Positions 22,040 to 32,690 of a stretch of DNA of 64,000 nt are shown here, piece by piece. This DNA comes from Diphasiastrum complanatum (Eukaryota > Streptophyta > Lycopodiopsida > Lycopodiales > Lycopodiaceae): positions 9,023,744-9,087,743 of the forward strand of contig CM055105.1 of the NCBI GenBank assembly GCA_029204225.1, given 5' to 3'. Under the pieces are notes generated by a model. The model was not told the origin of the DNA. It searched no databases and was given only the letters and a program-made list of their open reading frames with translations. How positions within the stretch are numbered: the first letter of the stretch is position 1; every line of letters starts with the position of its first letter. The position numbers and the translations under genes were made by a program.

Positions 22040-22545
22040 AAGCAGATGTCATTAAATGATGGATGGATGTGGTTCTACCTCGAGCTACCTCAGACTCCAT
22101 AAATATGTGTAGCTCTCCTTACAATCAATGATGAAGAACCAAAGTTTTGTAGCTATCTCATGCCATTTTGGATCTAAACCAACGGGGTTGGCTTAGTTGG
22201 TTAGCTTGACATCCAAAGTTTCTTTGGTCTTAGGTTCGAGCCTCCCCTTGGAAACCAAGAAGCATTTTGGATCTAAACAATTTTGCTTGTTATCTCTCTG
22301 TATGTCTCTCTCTAACTCGTGTTGAAGCTAATGCTTATACACTGATATCTTGTACTTTGCTCATTATTGATTCATTGCTATCATATTCTGTTGCTTAGCA
22401 TGCTAGATTGTGGTTAAGCCATATCTTCTGAACTATATCTAGTTAATTAATCTAGAATCAGGTTACTATGCTAATCACAAAGCTTAATTAGATCCATCAT
22501 ACTTGTGGACATTCCCCACACGTGTGAAATCTGGAAATTTTGTCA
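22040..22545 (+). repeat. Copia B 5' LTR, 5'-truncated
   Basis: From about 22040 it matches the copia A LTR (read on that element's strand): GGTTCTACCTCGAGCTACCTC, CTCCATAAATATGTGTAGCTC, and so on to TTTGTCA at 22545. Roughly the first third of the LTR is missing. It carries an 83-bp insertion at 22180-22262. Confidence 0.88.
22164..22278 (+). mobile_element. tRNA-like SINE insertion with 16-bp target duplication
   Basis: The 16-bp word CATTTTGGATCTAAAC stands at 22164-22179 and again at 22263-22278; copia A has it once. Between them lie 83 bp (22180-22262) containing TGGCTTAGTTGG, which fits the RNA polymerase III A box, and GGTTCGAGCC, which fits the B box, about 36 bp apart. Together with the long flanking duplication this indicates a tRNA-derived SINE or tRNA retrocopy moved by LINE-type target-primed reverse transcription. 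The body is very short and no LINE-like tail is evident, apart from AAACCAAGAAG at the 3' end. Confidence 0.8.
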
Positions 22546-22558
22546 TGGTATCAGAGCC
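22546..22558 (+). other. Primer binding site of copia B (tRNA-Met)
   Basis: TGGTATCAGAGCC directly after the LTR. Confidence 0.9.
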
Positions 22559-23309
22559 AAATTAAGCTTTGCATGCTAACATCTCTGATTGTACAAGAAA
22601 TTGAGAGCTAAATCAAGCAAAAAAACAGTTTTGCACTTTTTTTCACCTTTTTCTGAAGTGTATTTGGATCAAATCGGATTGGAACTGAATTTTTAGACCT
22701 GACAAGTGGTAGTACGGAATCTGGAATTCCGCACGTGTGAAAATCAAAGATTTTTAGTCCCTTTTATTTCCTTGTTTATAGATCCAAAGATAGTAGTGTT
22801 ATAGCTTGATGGAAAGCTTATGATCTGTACTTTCCATATAAATTGAAACCAAATCAATTTGTGTGTCTAGCAAGAGTTATAAGCTCTTAAAGAGGATAGG
22901 GATAGGTCCAAAATCCGAGTGACAACATTTTGATTTGATTCAATCTTGCTTTGTTCTGAATCCATTGTTTTGAGCATCCTACACACTGAAGATCATGATT
23001 GAGTCTGAAATAATTGAACACCTTTTGAGCCTTCTAAGAGTCAATTGTGTTTTCTTTTGAAGCATTTCACACGTGCCAAAAGTAGGATTCAAACTAGCCA
23101 AAGTGTCTCAATTCACTTTGTGTGTCTGATCTAGATAATTTGTCTTGTGGAATATTTGAGATTCATCTCAAATATAGTTGCAAGTGTTTCACATACGAAG
23201 GTAGTACATCCTTGAAAATACCTATAGTGAAAGAGAGCAGCAAATTTAAGTTTGATTGGAACAAGCTCAAACATATCGCAAGTCCAATAACTAAAAAGTC
23301 TTCATTAAA

Positions 23310-23925
23310 ATGGCATCTTAGGCAGGATATCTTCTAGAAGCTAATGAAAGACTAAACACTTCTAATTACTCAATTTGGGAGTTCAGACTGGAGTCTATTT
23401 TGATACTCCAGGATGTTATGGATATTGTGCTTGGTGTTGAGGAGGAGCCTCAAACACAGGCTAAAATTCCTAAGTATAGGAAGAGAGCTAGAATGGCTCT
23501 ACATTTCATTAAGATGAATGTATCTAATGAAATTCTGAGAGAGATAGGATCTTGCACCACAGCCAAAGAAGCTTGGAATGCACTTAAGTCCATCTATAAA
23601 GAAAATAATACTTCTAGAATACTCATTCTTAGGAATCAGATTTTTCAAAGTTTTCAAAGAAGTGAAGAGAGTGCATCAAACTATGTTCTGAGAGTTAAAG
23701 ATTTACATAGAGAGCTTTCTTGTGTTGGTGTTACTATTAACCAAGATGAGCTAGTTCAAGTCATACTGAATGGCTTGAGAGATGACTATGATAATCTTGT
23801 TCAGTCTTTTGCCATTAAGGAGGAGTTGCCTAATCTAGAAACTCTCCAAGGAATTCTTATTTCTAAAGAATCTGGATGAAGCTATAAACTCTTCAGGATG
23901 AACAAACTCGAGCATGGTGGAATTA
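23310..23925 (+). pseudogene. gag: Copia B gag fragment
   Basis: ATG at 23310 is followed by TAG as codon 4 (MAS*AGYLLEANERL). Copia A has Gln there, so this is a CAG-to-TAG change. The frame then runs to TGA at 23877-23879 through NYSIWEFRLE, HFIKMNVSNEILREIG and LQGILISKES. It is very similar to copia A gag. After 23925 the sequence changes abruptly to gypsy coding DNA, so zinc knuckle, pol and the 3' LTR are gone. Confidence 0.87.
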
Positions 23926-24691
23926 CGAAGTAGATGCGGATGGAAGGAGTGAGAGAAAGATCCTAAGACAAGTTGACACGGCCACAAATGAATCACCAAT
24001 ACCACAAAAGACTGAGTGGGTAAAACCCATCCAACCAGGGATAGCGAAAGAAGTCAAGAAATTGGCAACAGATGCAATCCAACAGATTTTACCAAGCCTC
24101 ATCAAACAAATGTTGCTACAACAACTTCTGGTGGATGAATTACAAAGAGGTCTCACGTCAACCACACAACTTGGACTACCAGTCAATGCAACAATCCATC
24201 TGTCCCAGCTTCAAGAGAGCAGTCCATTGAGAAAGGAAAGACTAAGGTGGGATCACATTTGGGGTGAATATGATAAACGTAGCATGGCTGTCAATGGAGC
24301 CTATTGAGAACCCAGTGGACGATGATCTAGTCCCTTGGCAACATGCTCTAACTTATAATAAGGAAATTGAGCTGACTGATGAACAGGTCCTACATCACAT
24401 GGATCCAGATTGTTACGGAACCAAAAAAGTACCAGCTCAACCACCACAAAAGTCTGCTATGGCGAAAGTCTCAAGGATCGATCCACCCAAGGCACCTGCG
24501 AATAAGAATAATCAATTGAAGCAACGCTACAACCAGGTGATCCGATGGAGTGATCTACCCAAAGAGGTGATAGCTACAATGGATGTTGATATTTGCAACC
24601 ATGAGGCGAATGTCACGGCAGTTCTAGTGAAAGACAACAAGGATGAATCCACCAAAATGACAAAAAAGGGTAAAAAGAAAGTGTTGGATTC
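23926..24691 (+). pseudogene. Gypsy G1 polyprotein, segment 1 (gag-RT linker)
   Basis: Broken plus-strand frames include AIQQILPSLIKQMLLQQ, WLSMEPIENPVDDDLVPW, LTDEQVLHHMDPDCYGTKK, KQRYNQVIRWSDLPKEVI and a Lys-rich end (STKMTKKGKKKVLDS). No enzyme motif is seen. It belongs to the gypsy polyprotein because removing copia C, with one GATTC duplicate, joins it in frame to 30851 onward and then to reverse transcriptase. The gypsy 5' LTR and gag are missing to the left. Confidence 0.6.
24687..24691. repeat. Target site duplication of copia C, left
   Basis: GATTC, repeated at 30851-30855. Confidence 0.93.
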
Positions 24692-25373
24692 TGTTAAAAA
24701 TTCACAATTCTAGCTTGACTAGTTTTGGTCATATGACTTGTAAATAGTTAGATGGTCATGATGTGGCTTGTCACACGTGCCAAATAGCATAGGATTCCAT
24801 TCATAAGGATGTTCTCAAGTAGACCTAAGTGTTAGAACCTTTGGAATGAGTCCAAATTATGCTTAGATACAAGGGAGAAAAAATAGGAGCTATTTTTGGT
24901 AATTTTTGCATTGTTGAGGGATCTCCAAGATTCCAACCCTAACTTGGTAGGGATGAAATATCCACCAAAATTATCATTAGGGATAGGTTTAGGGCTACTC
25001 ATACCTGCCCAAAACCGTGATGGATCATGTATATATAGGTGATGATATCTCACCAAAATCTATCAAGCAATTTCATGTTTTTTCTCTCATAATGGTGCAA
25101 TTGCTCTCTATGTTCATAATTGTTTGAGTACTTGTGATTACTAATGATTATAGGATTGAATGTAGGTCTGGTGTACAGTACTCAGACTGTGGAAGGCCGT
25201 ACTTTCACACGTGTGAAGCCTTCTTCAAGGATTTGGGCCATTTAGTGAGGTTTAGACATAGATTTTTGATGGATTTTGATGGTTCAACTTGTGCTAATCT
25301 TATGAAATCATAATCTATTGTTTACCTCATCATTTCAAGTGTTTTAGGATCCTTATTTGCTGTAATTTTTACA
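24692..25373 (+). repeat. Copia C 5' LTR
   Basis: 682 bp, TGTTAAAAAT to TTTTTACA. A TATATATAG box at about 25027-25035 is the likely promoter. The minus-strand frame at 24832-25056 recurs in the other LTR and is not a gene. Confidence 0.95.
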
Positions 25374-25386
25374 TGGTATCAGAGCC
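25374..25386 (+). other. Primer binding site of copia C
   Basis: TGGTATCAGAGCC directly after the 5' LTR; tRNA-Met type. Confidence 0.92.
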
Positions 25387-26184
25387 TAAAGGCTGAAATG
25401 AGCTAAATCCTTGGTTTTCATTCAATTTGATCATAATTTTTTATCTAAATCTTGTGTAGATTGGATCTTAGCATCTACTATTGATTCTAGAACTCAAAGT
25501 GAGTCAAATACATTGGAGATTGGTGTTGTGTGACTTCATTTGCAGGTGTTTAGGTGTCTAAAACCAGAGGCAAAGTTGAATTCAATTCACATTACCAAGA
25601 TAGCAAGTTTTGGTTGCTCCAAGCATTGATTTCTAAGCGAGTTTTGGAGGTGATTTCATAGAGGAGGCTTTCTAGCATTCAAGGAGAGGGAAGATCAGAG
25701 TTTTGGGGACTCTTCAAGTCTGTTCTAAGGTGTAGTAGACACCTCCTAAAGTGATTTAGGTTCATTCCAACCATTGCTTGACTTATGCACCAAATTAGAT
25801 CAATTTTTCATCAATTTTGATCATTTTTTGCTTGTGATTGGATAGTAGATTGTGTTGCATCCTCATTAAGTTCCATTTAGATCTTTTACAAGTGATTTTG
25901 GAAGTATATTAGGTTGCTGAAATTCACTCTTGATCAGATCATTTGGAAGCTTTAATGTTCTTCATAGAAAGAGGGGCAATTCTACTAGTATTGTCTACTT
26001 CAATCAAGCAAGTGCATTGTTTCTAGTATTCTATGATTTGATTTTGTTAGAGATCATTCTTAGATCTTTATAGGAAGTCTATTACTGATCTTTTCAGGTC
26101 CCTAAGAAGTGGGATAAGGTAGACCTTCAATCAAATCAATAGAAGTAACCTTCATTTGTGTCAAGTCCTTGATTAGGAGACTAG
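25387..26184 (+). other. Copia C untranslated leader
   Basis: About 800 bp between primer site and gag ATG (26185) without a coding frame; likely holds the packaging signal. Confidence 0.6.
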
Positions 26185-26880
26185 ATGGCATCTATAAATG
26201 CATATCTTTTGGATACTAATGAAAGGCTCAACAAAACTAACTATTCCATATGAAAAGTTAGAATGGAATCTATCATGATCATGCAAGATCTGATGGAAAT
26301 TGTAAATGGTAAGGAGGGTGAACCTATTCATCCTCAAGAAAAAGCCAAATACATCAAGAGGTGCAATGTTGCACTACATTGCATAAAAATGAATGTTGCA
26401 AATGAACTCTTAAGAGAGGTAGGAGATTGCACTTCAGCTCAAGATGCTTGGGAGACTTTGCAAAAGGTCTATGAATCCAAGAACCAAACTAGAATGTTAG
26501 CTTTGAAGAATCAAATCTATAGAAGCTATCAAAAGAAAGGAGAGAGTGCACATACTTTTGTCCTAAGAGTAAAGGAATTGAACAAAGAGCTAGCCTTTAT
26601 AGGTGATCCTATCAAGGATGAAGAGATCGTTCAACTCATATTGAATGGACTAAGCTTTGAATTTGACAATTTGGTTCAGGGATATGCAATTATGGGTAAG
26701 CTACCCATACTTGAAGAACTCAAAGGCACACTCATGGCCGAGGAATCAAGAAGGAGCCAAATGCAAGAGAGGATGGATAGGCTTTCCATCCAAGGTGGAG
26801 ATGACCAAGCTCTCTTCACCAAAGGCAAAGGCAAGTCCAAAGGCAAAGTATCAACATTCAAGAAGTCTACAAAGCTTTAG
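26185..26880 (+). pseudogene. gag: Copia C gag, two nonsense codons
   Basis: ATG at 26185 gives MASINAYLLDTNERLNKTN. TGA at codon 23 replaces the conserved Trp (copia A: SIWKLRM). The frame is then open from 26254 to TAG at 26878-26880, through KCNVALHCIKMNVANELL-like and LKNQIYRSYQKKGES blocks. It resumes in the same frame after that stop (DQEGPSKASPSTTKVKK) into the zinc knuckle at about 26950. The TAG is best explained as a former CAG. Both stops are single transitions. Confidence 0.9.
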
Positions 26881-29481
26881 GATCAAGAAGGACCCTCAAA
26901 GGCATCTCCATCAACCACCAAAGTCAAGAAGGACAAATCAAAGGTGAAGTGCTCCTATTGTAGCAAGATGGGGCATTATGCCTTGGAATACTTCAAGAGG
27001 AAGCAAGATCAAAGCCAAGCCAACATGAGAAAAGAGGAGGAGGAGGAGAGTTCACATGAGGACTCTCTCATGATGTCCATATTTTCTTCAACAAGCTTCA
27101 AAGGAGAAGATCCTTGGTGGATTGACTCGGGTGCTAGTTCACACATGACTAGTAAAAGGGAGTTTTTCTCTTCTCTCTTATCTTATGATGGACCTATAAA
27201 GTCTATCTATACAGCAAATGATGAAGCTTGTAAGATTGAAGGAGTTGGTAGAATTCCCCTTTGCTTAGGATCTTCCAAAAAGATCAACATAGAAGGTGTT
27301 TTGTACATTCCTACAATAACAAAGAATCTACTAAGTGTTGGCCAAATGGTAGACAATGGTTTCAATGTTGACTTTGCTTCACATGAATGTTTCATCAAGA
27401 AGAAGGGTAAGATAGTGGCTAAGGGCACTAGACTTGGCAAACTTTATAAGTTGGATGCATTTGTGGATACTAATGTTGTCATGTTGGCCAAGAAGAACAA
27501 GATATCTACTTTTACTTTATGGCACAAAAGACTTGGACATGTCAACTCGGGTTCCATGGAGGCTATGATCAAGGAGGAGTATGCTTTAGGCCTACCAAGG
27601 TCTATTGGGAAGGAAGACAAGGTTTGTGAAGCTTGTGCCTTATCCAAGGCACATAAGAAGGTGTTTCCTAACTCCATCACAAAGTCATCTCATCCTCTTG
27701 AACTTATACACTCGGATGTGCACATTACTAGCACCAAATCTAATGGAGGTTCATCCATGTTTTTAACCTTCATTGATGACTACTCAAGATATTGTTGGGT
27801 GTTCTTACTTTCCTTCAAGTCTCAAGTATTTGATACTTTTGTAAAGTTCAAGTTGTTTGTGGAAAAGCATCATAATCATAGCATCAAGATTCTTAGAAGT
27901 GACAATGGTGGAGAATTCATCTCCAATGAGTTCAAGGCCTTTTGTGAGGAGGAAGGGATCAAGAAAGAGACTTCTTGTCCTTACACTCCTCAACAAAATG
28001 GAGTTGCTGAAAGAAGGAATAGAACATTATGTGAATGTTCTAAGGCTTTAAGATTAGATGCCTGTTTGCCCAAATCCTTTTGGGGTGAGTCTCTTGTATG
28101 TGCAAACTACTTGATGAATAGGGTGTCTTGCAAAGCAATTGAAAGCAAAAATCCTTATGAGATGTTGTATGGAAAGAAACCCAATCTTAATCACTTGAAA
28201 GTTGTTGGGTGTATATGTTATGTGCATGTGCCATTGGAAACAAGAACCAAGGAGGATCCATCTTCCACAAGAGGGATCATGCTTGGATATGCAAGCTCAA
28301 GCAAGGGCTACAAAGTCTATCTCCCATCCTTAAACAAATTTGTTGTTTCAAGGGATGTCATATTTGATGAACATCATATCCATATGCTTGAAGAAGGCTC
28401 AAGTGCTCCAACAATCAAGAATAAGATGGCCGAGGAGCAAGATCTTGGTTTTGAGGAGGAGCTCATGGAGGAGCAAGCACCAAACCCACCTATCACACCA
28501 AGGAGATCTTCAAGGGCAAAAGTGGAGCCATCAAGGCTCACATATCAAGGCAAAGGACAGCAAGTTGAGGGTATCTCATCCACTTCTTATGATTTATCTA
28601 GTTTTGAAGAACCGTCTAATGTTGAAGATGCATTGAACTCCAAAGAATGGTATAAAGCTATGTTGGATGAGTATGATGCCTTGATTGAGAATGAAACTTG
28701 GTTGCTTGTTGAGAGACCTCAAAGGAATGTAATAGGACGCAAGTGGGTCTTCAAGCTTAAGTTGAATGCAAATGGGAGTGTTAACAAACATAAAGCAAGA
28801 TTAGTTGCAAAAGGTTATGCTCAAGAGAGAGGGATAGACTATGAGGAAACTTTTGCACCCGTGGCCAAGATGGTCACAATAAGACTAATCATTGCACTTG
28901 CATCACATTTTGGATGGATTCTATGTCAAATGGATGTCTCTAATGCTTTCTTGAATGGTTTTTTGGAAGAGGATATCTATATGGAGCAGCCACAAGGGTT
29001 CATCAAGCATGGAATGGAGAACAAAGTATGCCATCTCCAAAGAAGCATCTATGGCTTGAAGCAAGCCTCGAGATCTTGGAGTTCAAGACTACATTGCTAT
29101 CTTATTTCACTTTCTTTTGTTCAAAGTGAATATGATCCTACTCTTTACATTAAGTTTGATGATGTTGGTATTGTACTTTTACTCATTTATGTAGATGACA
29201 TCATCATTAGTGATAATAGTGTTGATGGTATTGAAAAAATCAAGATAGATCTATCCTTAGAGTTCAAGATGGTAGATCTAGGGTGTCTTCACTTCATCTT
29301 AGGCATAGAAGTACTTAGAGGGTCTGATTTTATCTTTATAAGTCAAGTAAACTATGCTCAAAGTCTTTTGAAGAAGTTTAAAATGGAAGTATGCAAAAGT
29401 GTTGACACACCAATGGAGCAAGATGTAAAAGTGCCAAATGAAGATGATGAAAGATCCTTCATGGACATCACTTTGTTTTAG
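26881..29481 (+). CDS. pol: Copia C pol: protease, integrase, reverse transcriptase
   Basis: Open frame continuing from gag after the TAG; a GTG at 26944 is not a true start. It contains, in order: a zinc knuckle CSYCSKMGHYALEY, in which the fourth ligand Cys is Tyr; protease WWIDSGASSHM; integrase zinc region LWHKRLGH...CEACALSKAH; and catalytic Asp in HSDVHITSTK. Next come DNGGEF, QQNGVAERRNRTLCE with the catalytic Glu, and the RT motifs HKARLVAKGYAQERG, MDVSNAFLNGF and LLIYVDDIIIS. It ends at TAG 29479-29481 through a 1-bp frameshift near 29477. The next frame carries straight on with RQLIGSLMW. About 860 codons, normal copia spacing. Confidence 0.92.
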   Translation, partial: DQEGPSKASPSTTKVKKDKSKVKCSYCSKMGHYALEYFKRKQDQSQANMRKEEEEESSHEDSLMMSIFSSTSFKGEDPWWIDSGASSHMTSKREFFSSLLSYDGPIKSIYTANDEACKIEGVGRIPLCLGSSKKINIEGVLYIPTITKNLLSVGQMVDNGFNVDFASHECFIKKKGKIVAKGTRLGKLYKLDAFVDTNVVMLAKKNKISTFTLWHKRLGHVNSGSMEAMIKEEYALGLPRSIGKEDKVCEACALSKAHKKVFPNSITKSSHPLELIHSDVHITSTKSNGGSSMFLTFIDDYSRYCWVFLLSFKSQVFDTFVKFKLFVEKHHNHSIKILRSDNGGEFISNEFKAFCEEEGIKKETSCPYTPQQNGVAERRNRTLCECSKALRLDACLPKSFWGESLVCANYLMNRVSCKAIESKNPYEMLYGKKPNLNHLKVVGCICYVHVPLETRTKEDPSSTRGIMLGYASSSKGYKVYLPSLNKFVVSRDVIFDEHHIHMLEEGSSAPTIKNKMAEEQDLGFEEELMEEQAPNPPITPRRSSRAKVEPSRLTYQGKGQQVEGISSTSYDLSSFEEPSNVEDALNSKEWYKAMLDEYDALIENETWLLVERPQRNVIGRKWVFKLKLNANGSVNKHKARLVAKGYAQERGIDYEETFAPVAKMVTIRLIIALASHFGWILCQMDVSNAFLNGFLEEDIYMEQPQGFIKHGMENKVCHLQRSIYGLKQASRSWSSRLHCYLISLSFVQSEYDPTLYIKFDDVGIVLLLIYVDDIIISDNSVDGIEKIKIDLSLEFKMVDLGCLHFILGIEVLRGSDFIFISQVNYAQSLLKKFKMEVCKSVDTPMEQDVKVPNEDDERSFMDITLF

Positions 29482-30154
29482 GCAACTTATAGGTTCCTTA
29501 ATGTGGATCACTATAACTAGACCAGATCTTAGCTTTAGTGTATGTAGGTTGAGCCAATCCATGCAAAAGCCATTGAATATCCATTGGAAAAAGGCTAAGA
29601 GGATTCTAAGATACATCTCGGGTACATTGGATTTTGGGATTCTATATAGAGGAGATGTGATTAACCTTCATGCATTTAGTGATTCAGATTTTGCAGGGGA
29701 CAAGAGGGATAGGAAATCAACAAGTGCCTATTCAACTTTCATAGGAGAAGGTGTGGTTTCATGGCTTTCAAAAAAGCAAGAAACTATATCTCTATCTTCA
29801 ACCGAGGCCGAGTACAAAGCTTTGACAACCACTACAAAGGAGGTACTTTGGATCAAGAGATTATTGGTGGAATTGAAGATCATGGATTCAGAGGAGGCAC
29901 CAATCATCTACAATGACAATATATCAGCCCAACACCTTGCATCTAACCCAGTCTTCCATGCAAGATCTAAGCACATTGAGATATGCCATCACTTTGTGAG
30001 AGAAATGGTGCAAGCCAAGGAGATTGCTTTGGAGCATGTTCCAAGAAATGAATGTGTAGCTGATCTACTTACTAAACCACTTCAAAAGACACCTTTTATG
30101 AAGTTCAGATCATCACTTGGAGTGATTAGTAAAGCAATGATTGAACCAAGCTAA
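29475..30154 (+). CDS. Copia C RNase H, separated from RT by a 1-bp frameshift
   Basis: The frame picks up RQLIGSLMWITITRPDLS directly after the frameshift and reads to TAA at 30152. RNase H motifs are intact: SDSDFAGDKRDRKSTSAY, SLSSTEAEYKALTTTTKEV, DNISAQHLASNPVFHARSKHIE, and the end FMKFRSSLGVISKAMIEPS. A polypurine tract at 30161-30168 follows, and then the 3' LTR. Confidence 0.9.
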
Positions 30155-30160
30155 ATAGTG

Positions 30161-30168
30161 AGGAGGAG
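30161..30168 (+). other. Polypurine tract of copia C
   Basis: AGGAGGAG abutting the 3' LTR. Confidence 0.88.
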
Positions 30169-30850
30169 TGTTAAAAATTCACAATTCTAGCTTGACTAGT
30201 TTTAGTCATATGACTTGTAAATAGTTAGATGGTCATGATGTGGCTTGTCACACGTGCCAAATAGCATAGGATTCCATTCATAAGGATGTTCTCAAGTAGA
30301 CCTAAGTGTTAGAACCTTTGGAATGAGTCCAAATTATGCTTAGATACAAGGGAGAAAAAATAGGAGCTATTTCTGGTAATTTTTGCATTGTTGAGGGATC
30401 TCCAAGATTCCAACCCTAACTTGGTAGGGATGAAAGATCCACCAAAATTAGCATTAGGGATAGGTTTAGGGCTACTCATACCTGCCCAAAACCGTGATGG
30501 ATCATGTATATATAGGTGATGATATCTCACCAAAATCTATCAAGCAATTTCATGTTTTTTCTCTCATAATGGTGCAATTGCTCTCTATGTTCATAATTGT
30601 TTGAGTACTTGTGATTACTAATGATTATAGGATTGAATGTAGGTCTGGTGTACAGTACTCAGACTGTGGGAGGCCGTACTTTCACACGTGTGAAGCCTTC
30701 TTCAAGGATTTGGGCCATTTAGTGAGGTTCAAGCATAGATTTTTGATGGATTTTGATGGTTCAACTTGTGCTAATCTTATGAAATCATAATCTATTGTTT
30801 CCCTCATCATTTCAAGTGTTTTAGGATCCTTATTTGCTGTAATTTTTACA
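30169..30850 (+). repeat. Copia C 3' LTR
   Basis: 682 bp copy of 24692-25373 with about 9 differences. Confidence 0.95.
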
Positions 30851-30855
30851 GATTC
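30851..30855. repeat. Target site duplication of copia C, right
   Basis: GATTC, identical to 24687-24691. Confidence 0.93.
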
Positions 30856-31315
30856 CTTGAAGTCAATCAAGATAGACTCAGATGCAGCGTCATCTTCTAC
30901 ACAGGTGACAGAAAATTAAACAATGACCAGTCGGGCTAAGATCAATATGCTGAAAGAGGAATCTTGACGAGCGCCAATTCACGAGATGTCTGAGACTTTC
31001 AAGAATTACACCTTGGACGATGTGGTAATCATGATGCCGCAAGCCCAGACCCTGATCAAAGTCACGCACTAGCAGAACAAGTCTTTGAGGGACCTGCATG
31101 GACACAGCCAATGAATCTTGCCAAGCCAGGTGAAGAAGAAAAGATAGTGCATGTGGGAGAGCAGTTAATACCCACACAGTTCAAGAGACTACAATCGTTG
31201 TTGGTGGAATATAAAGACTGTTTTGCCTGGAGTTATAGTGACTTGAAGGGCATTCCACCAACAATAGTCCAACACACCATACCCTTGGTGGATGGATTTG
31301 TCCCCAAGGTAAGTC
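30856..31315 (+). pseudogene. Gypsy G1 polyprotein, segment 2 (up to RT start)
   Basis: It continues segment 1 after copia C (LKSIKIDSDAASSSTQVTEN) with several stops. It then gives GEEEKIVHVGEQLIPTQF and YKDCFAWSYSDLKGIPPTIVQH, the region just before plant gypsy reverse transcriptase ('…FAW...DL.GI.P.+..H.I.+..G..P+'). It stops at PKVSHY, where copia D is inserted, and resumes at 36306 as YRCNPNYTELI. Confidence 0.8.
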
Positions 31316-31320
31316 ATTAT
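31316..31320. repeat. Target site duplication of copia D, left
   Basis: ATTAT, repeated at 36306-36310. Confidence 0.92.
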
Positions 31321-31931
31321 TGTCAAAATATTAAAAAATCTATCTAATGTTGTGAGTATGGGTCCTAAAAATGACAAAGATGAATTGAGCTCTTTTGGCT
31401 TAGTATAGACCCATCTTAGAATAAAATATTCAAGGTAGGTAGAAGTAGAAACTTGAGCTACCATAGGAATTGTCATTTGTACTTTACATGTCACATTTAA
31501 TGCATGAAAAGACTATGTGGCACAATTAGACATAGTGAGGTGGCTTGGATAAGTCTAGATAGCTTGAGAGGTGGATCCACAACTCCAATTCAACTCAAAG
31601 TAGAAGAAGAGTCCATGGATCTATATATGTGATGTATTCTCATTGAGAAAATGATGAAATTTGTCTGTAATGCAAATTTGGAGACAAGCTCTTTGTGCCC
31701 TCTCTCTCTCCACGAGTTTTGTACTTGCTATTTTCTCTCTCTAGCTAAGTAGAGGCATTTATGATGTTTTGTCTTATGTTTTGTTGACAGATCTTGCTTG
31801 TAACACAATAATATTGCTTGTATGATTAGCTTTCCTATTGACAACCAATGCTAGTCTGATCTTTATGGTGTTATTGTACTTAGGAGATCAAAAATACGTG
31901 TGTAGGACGTCCCACACGTGTGAATTCAGCA
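31321..31931 (+). repeat. Copia D 5' LTR
   Basis: 611 bp, TGTCAAAATATT to AATTCAGCA. TCTATATATGTG near 31620 is the likely TATA region. Confidence 0.93.
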
Positions 31932-31944
31932 TGGTATCAGAGCC
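31932..31944 (+). other. Primer binding site of copia D
   Basis: TGGTATCAGAGCC directly after the 5' LTR. Confidence 0.92.
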
Positions 31945-32690
31945 TACCTAAGTTTTACAAGCAAATCTAATCAAAACGTTTGCAGATCTGATCAGATTTC
32001 AAGCTAGGAATTATCTAGATTCTACCTTCTAGCTAGTTTGCAGTTTTCTTGTGATTCTGAACTATAAACCACATTGAATGGGCCAGATCAGGTACTATAT
32101 GAAATTTTAGGTGCTAGCACGTGTGAAATCTGCCCATTTTCAAAGTGATGGTTCTCTCTCACCTCAAATCCAAATTTCAAGCAAATTAGCCCACTAAAAA
32201 GCTAGAAATGTGTAAAATCTGATGCAATTTGAATCATAACAGTTGGATAAGCCAATCAAAAGTTATAAGCTTTTGAAGAGTCATAGGTAGGGTGCCTAGA
32301 CCTATGGCAAATCGTGTGTACATGTCATTTATTGCCTGAATGATCACAAAAAACATCCAGAAGCTACATAATCTCATCTATATGTGATTTAGACAAAACT
32401 TATAGGTTCTTGTTTCATACAAATAGATTGTATTTGAGTCAATTTGACATTCTTGGAATATTTCACACGTGTGAAATTCAGAGAACCATAACTTTTGCCA
32501 TACTTCATCTTTTTTGATGATTCAAATCTTATTTTAGAGAGATTGTCAAGCTAGTGAGATCTATCTCACAGTTTTTTTGCTAAGTCTTACATAAAATTTG
32601 GTTCTGTACCCTTGGTTGGTTCCTATAGTAAGAAGATAAGCAATTTTTTCATCCATCTTTTTTTATTTTCATCATTCTTTATGACTTACA

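Larger units (their letters stand above)
24692..30850 (+). mobile_element. Copia C: full-length, young Ty1/copia element
   Basis: 6,159 bp with two 682-bp LTRs (24692-25373 and 30169-30850) and the target duplication GATTC at 24687-24691 and 30851-30855. By eye the LTRs differ at about 9 sites (about 1.3%), the least of the elements here, so it is the youngest dated insertion. It sits inside gypsy G1. The polyprotein is nearly whole: only two nonsense codons in gag, one frameshift before RNase H, and a mutated zinc-knuckle Cys. It could be mobilised in trans by related elements. Confidence 0.96.

Noticed and set aside
22180-22262. Functional tRNA gene
   Set aside because: A and B boxes are present, but I cannot form an acceptor stem between GGGGTTG and the 3' end, and the flanking 16-bp duplication shows an inserted SINE-like copy.
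24832-25056. Minus-strand 74-codon frame repeated at 30309-30533
   Set aside because: Lies in both copia C LTRs; open by chance and identical only because the LTRs are.
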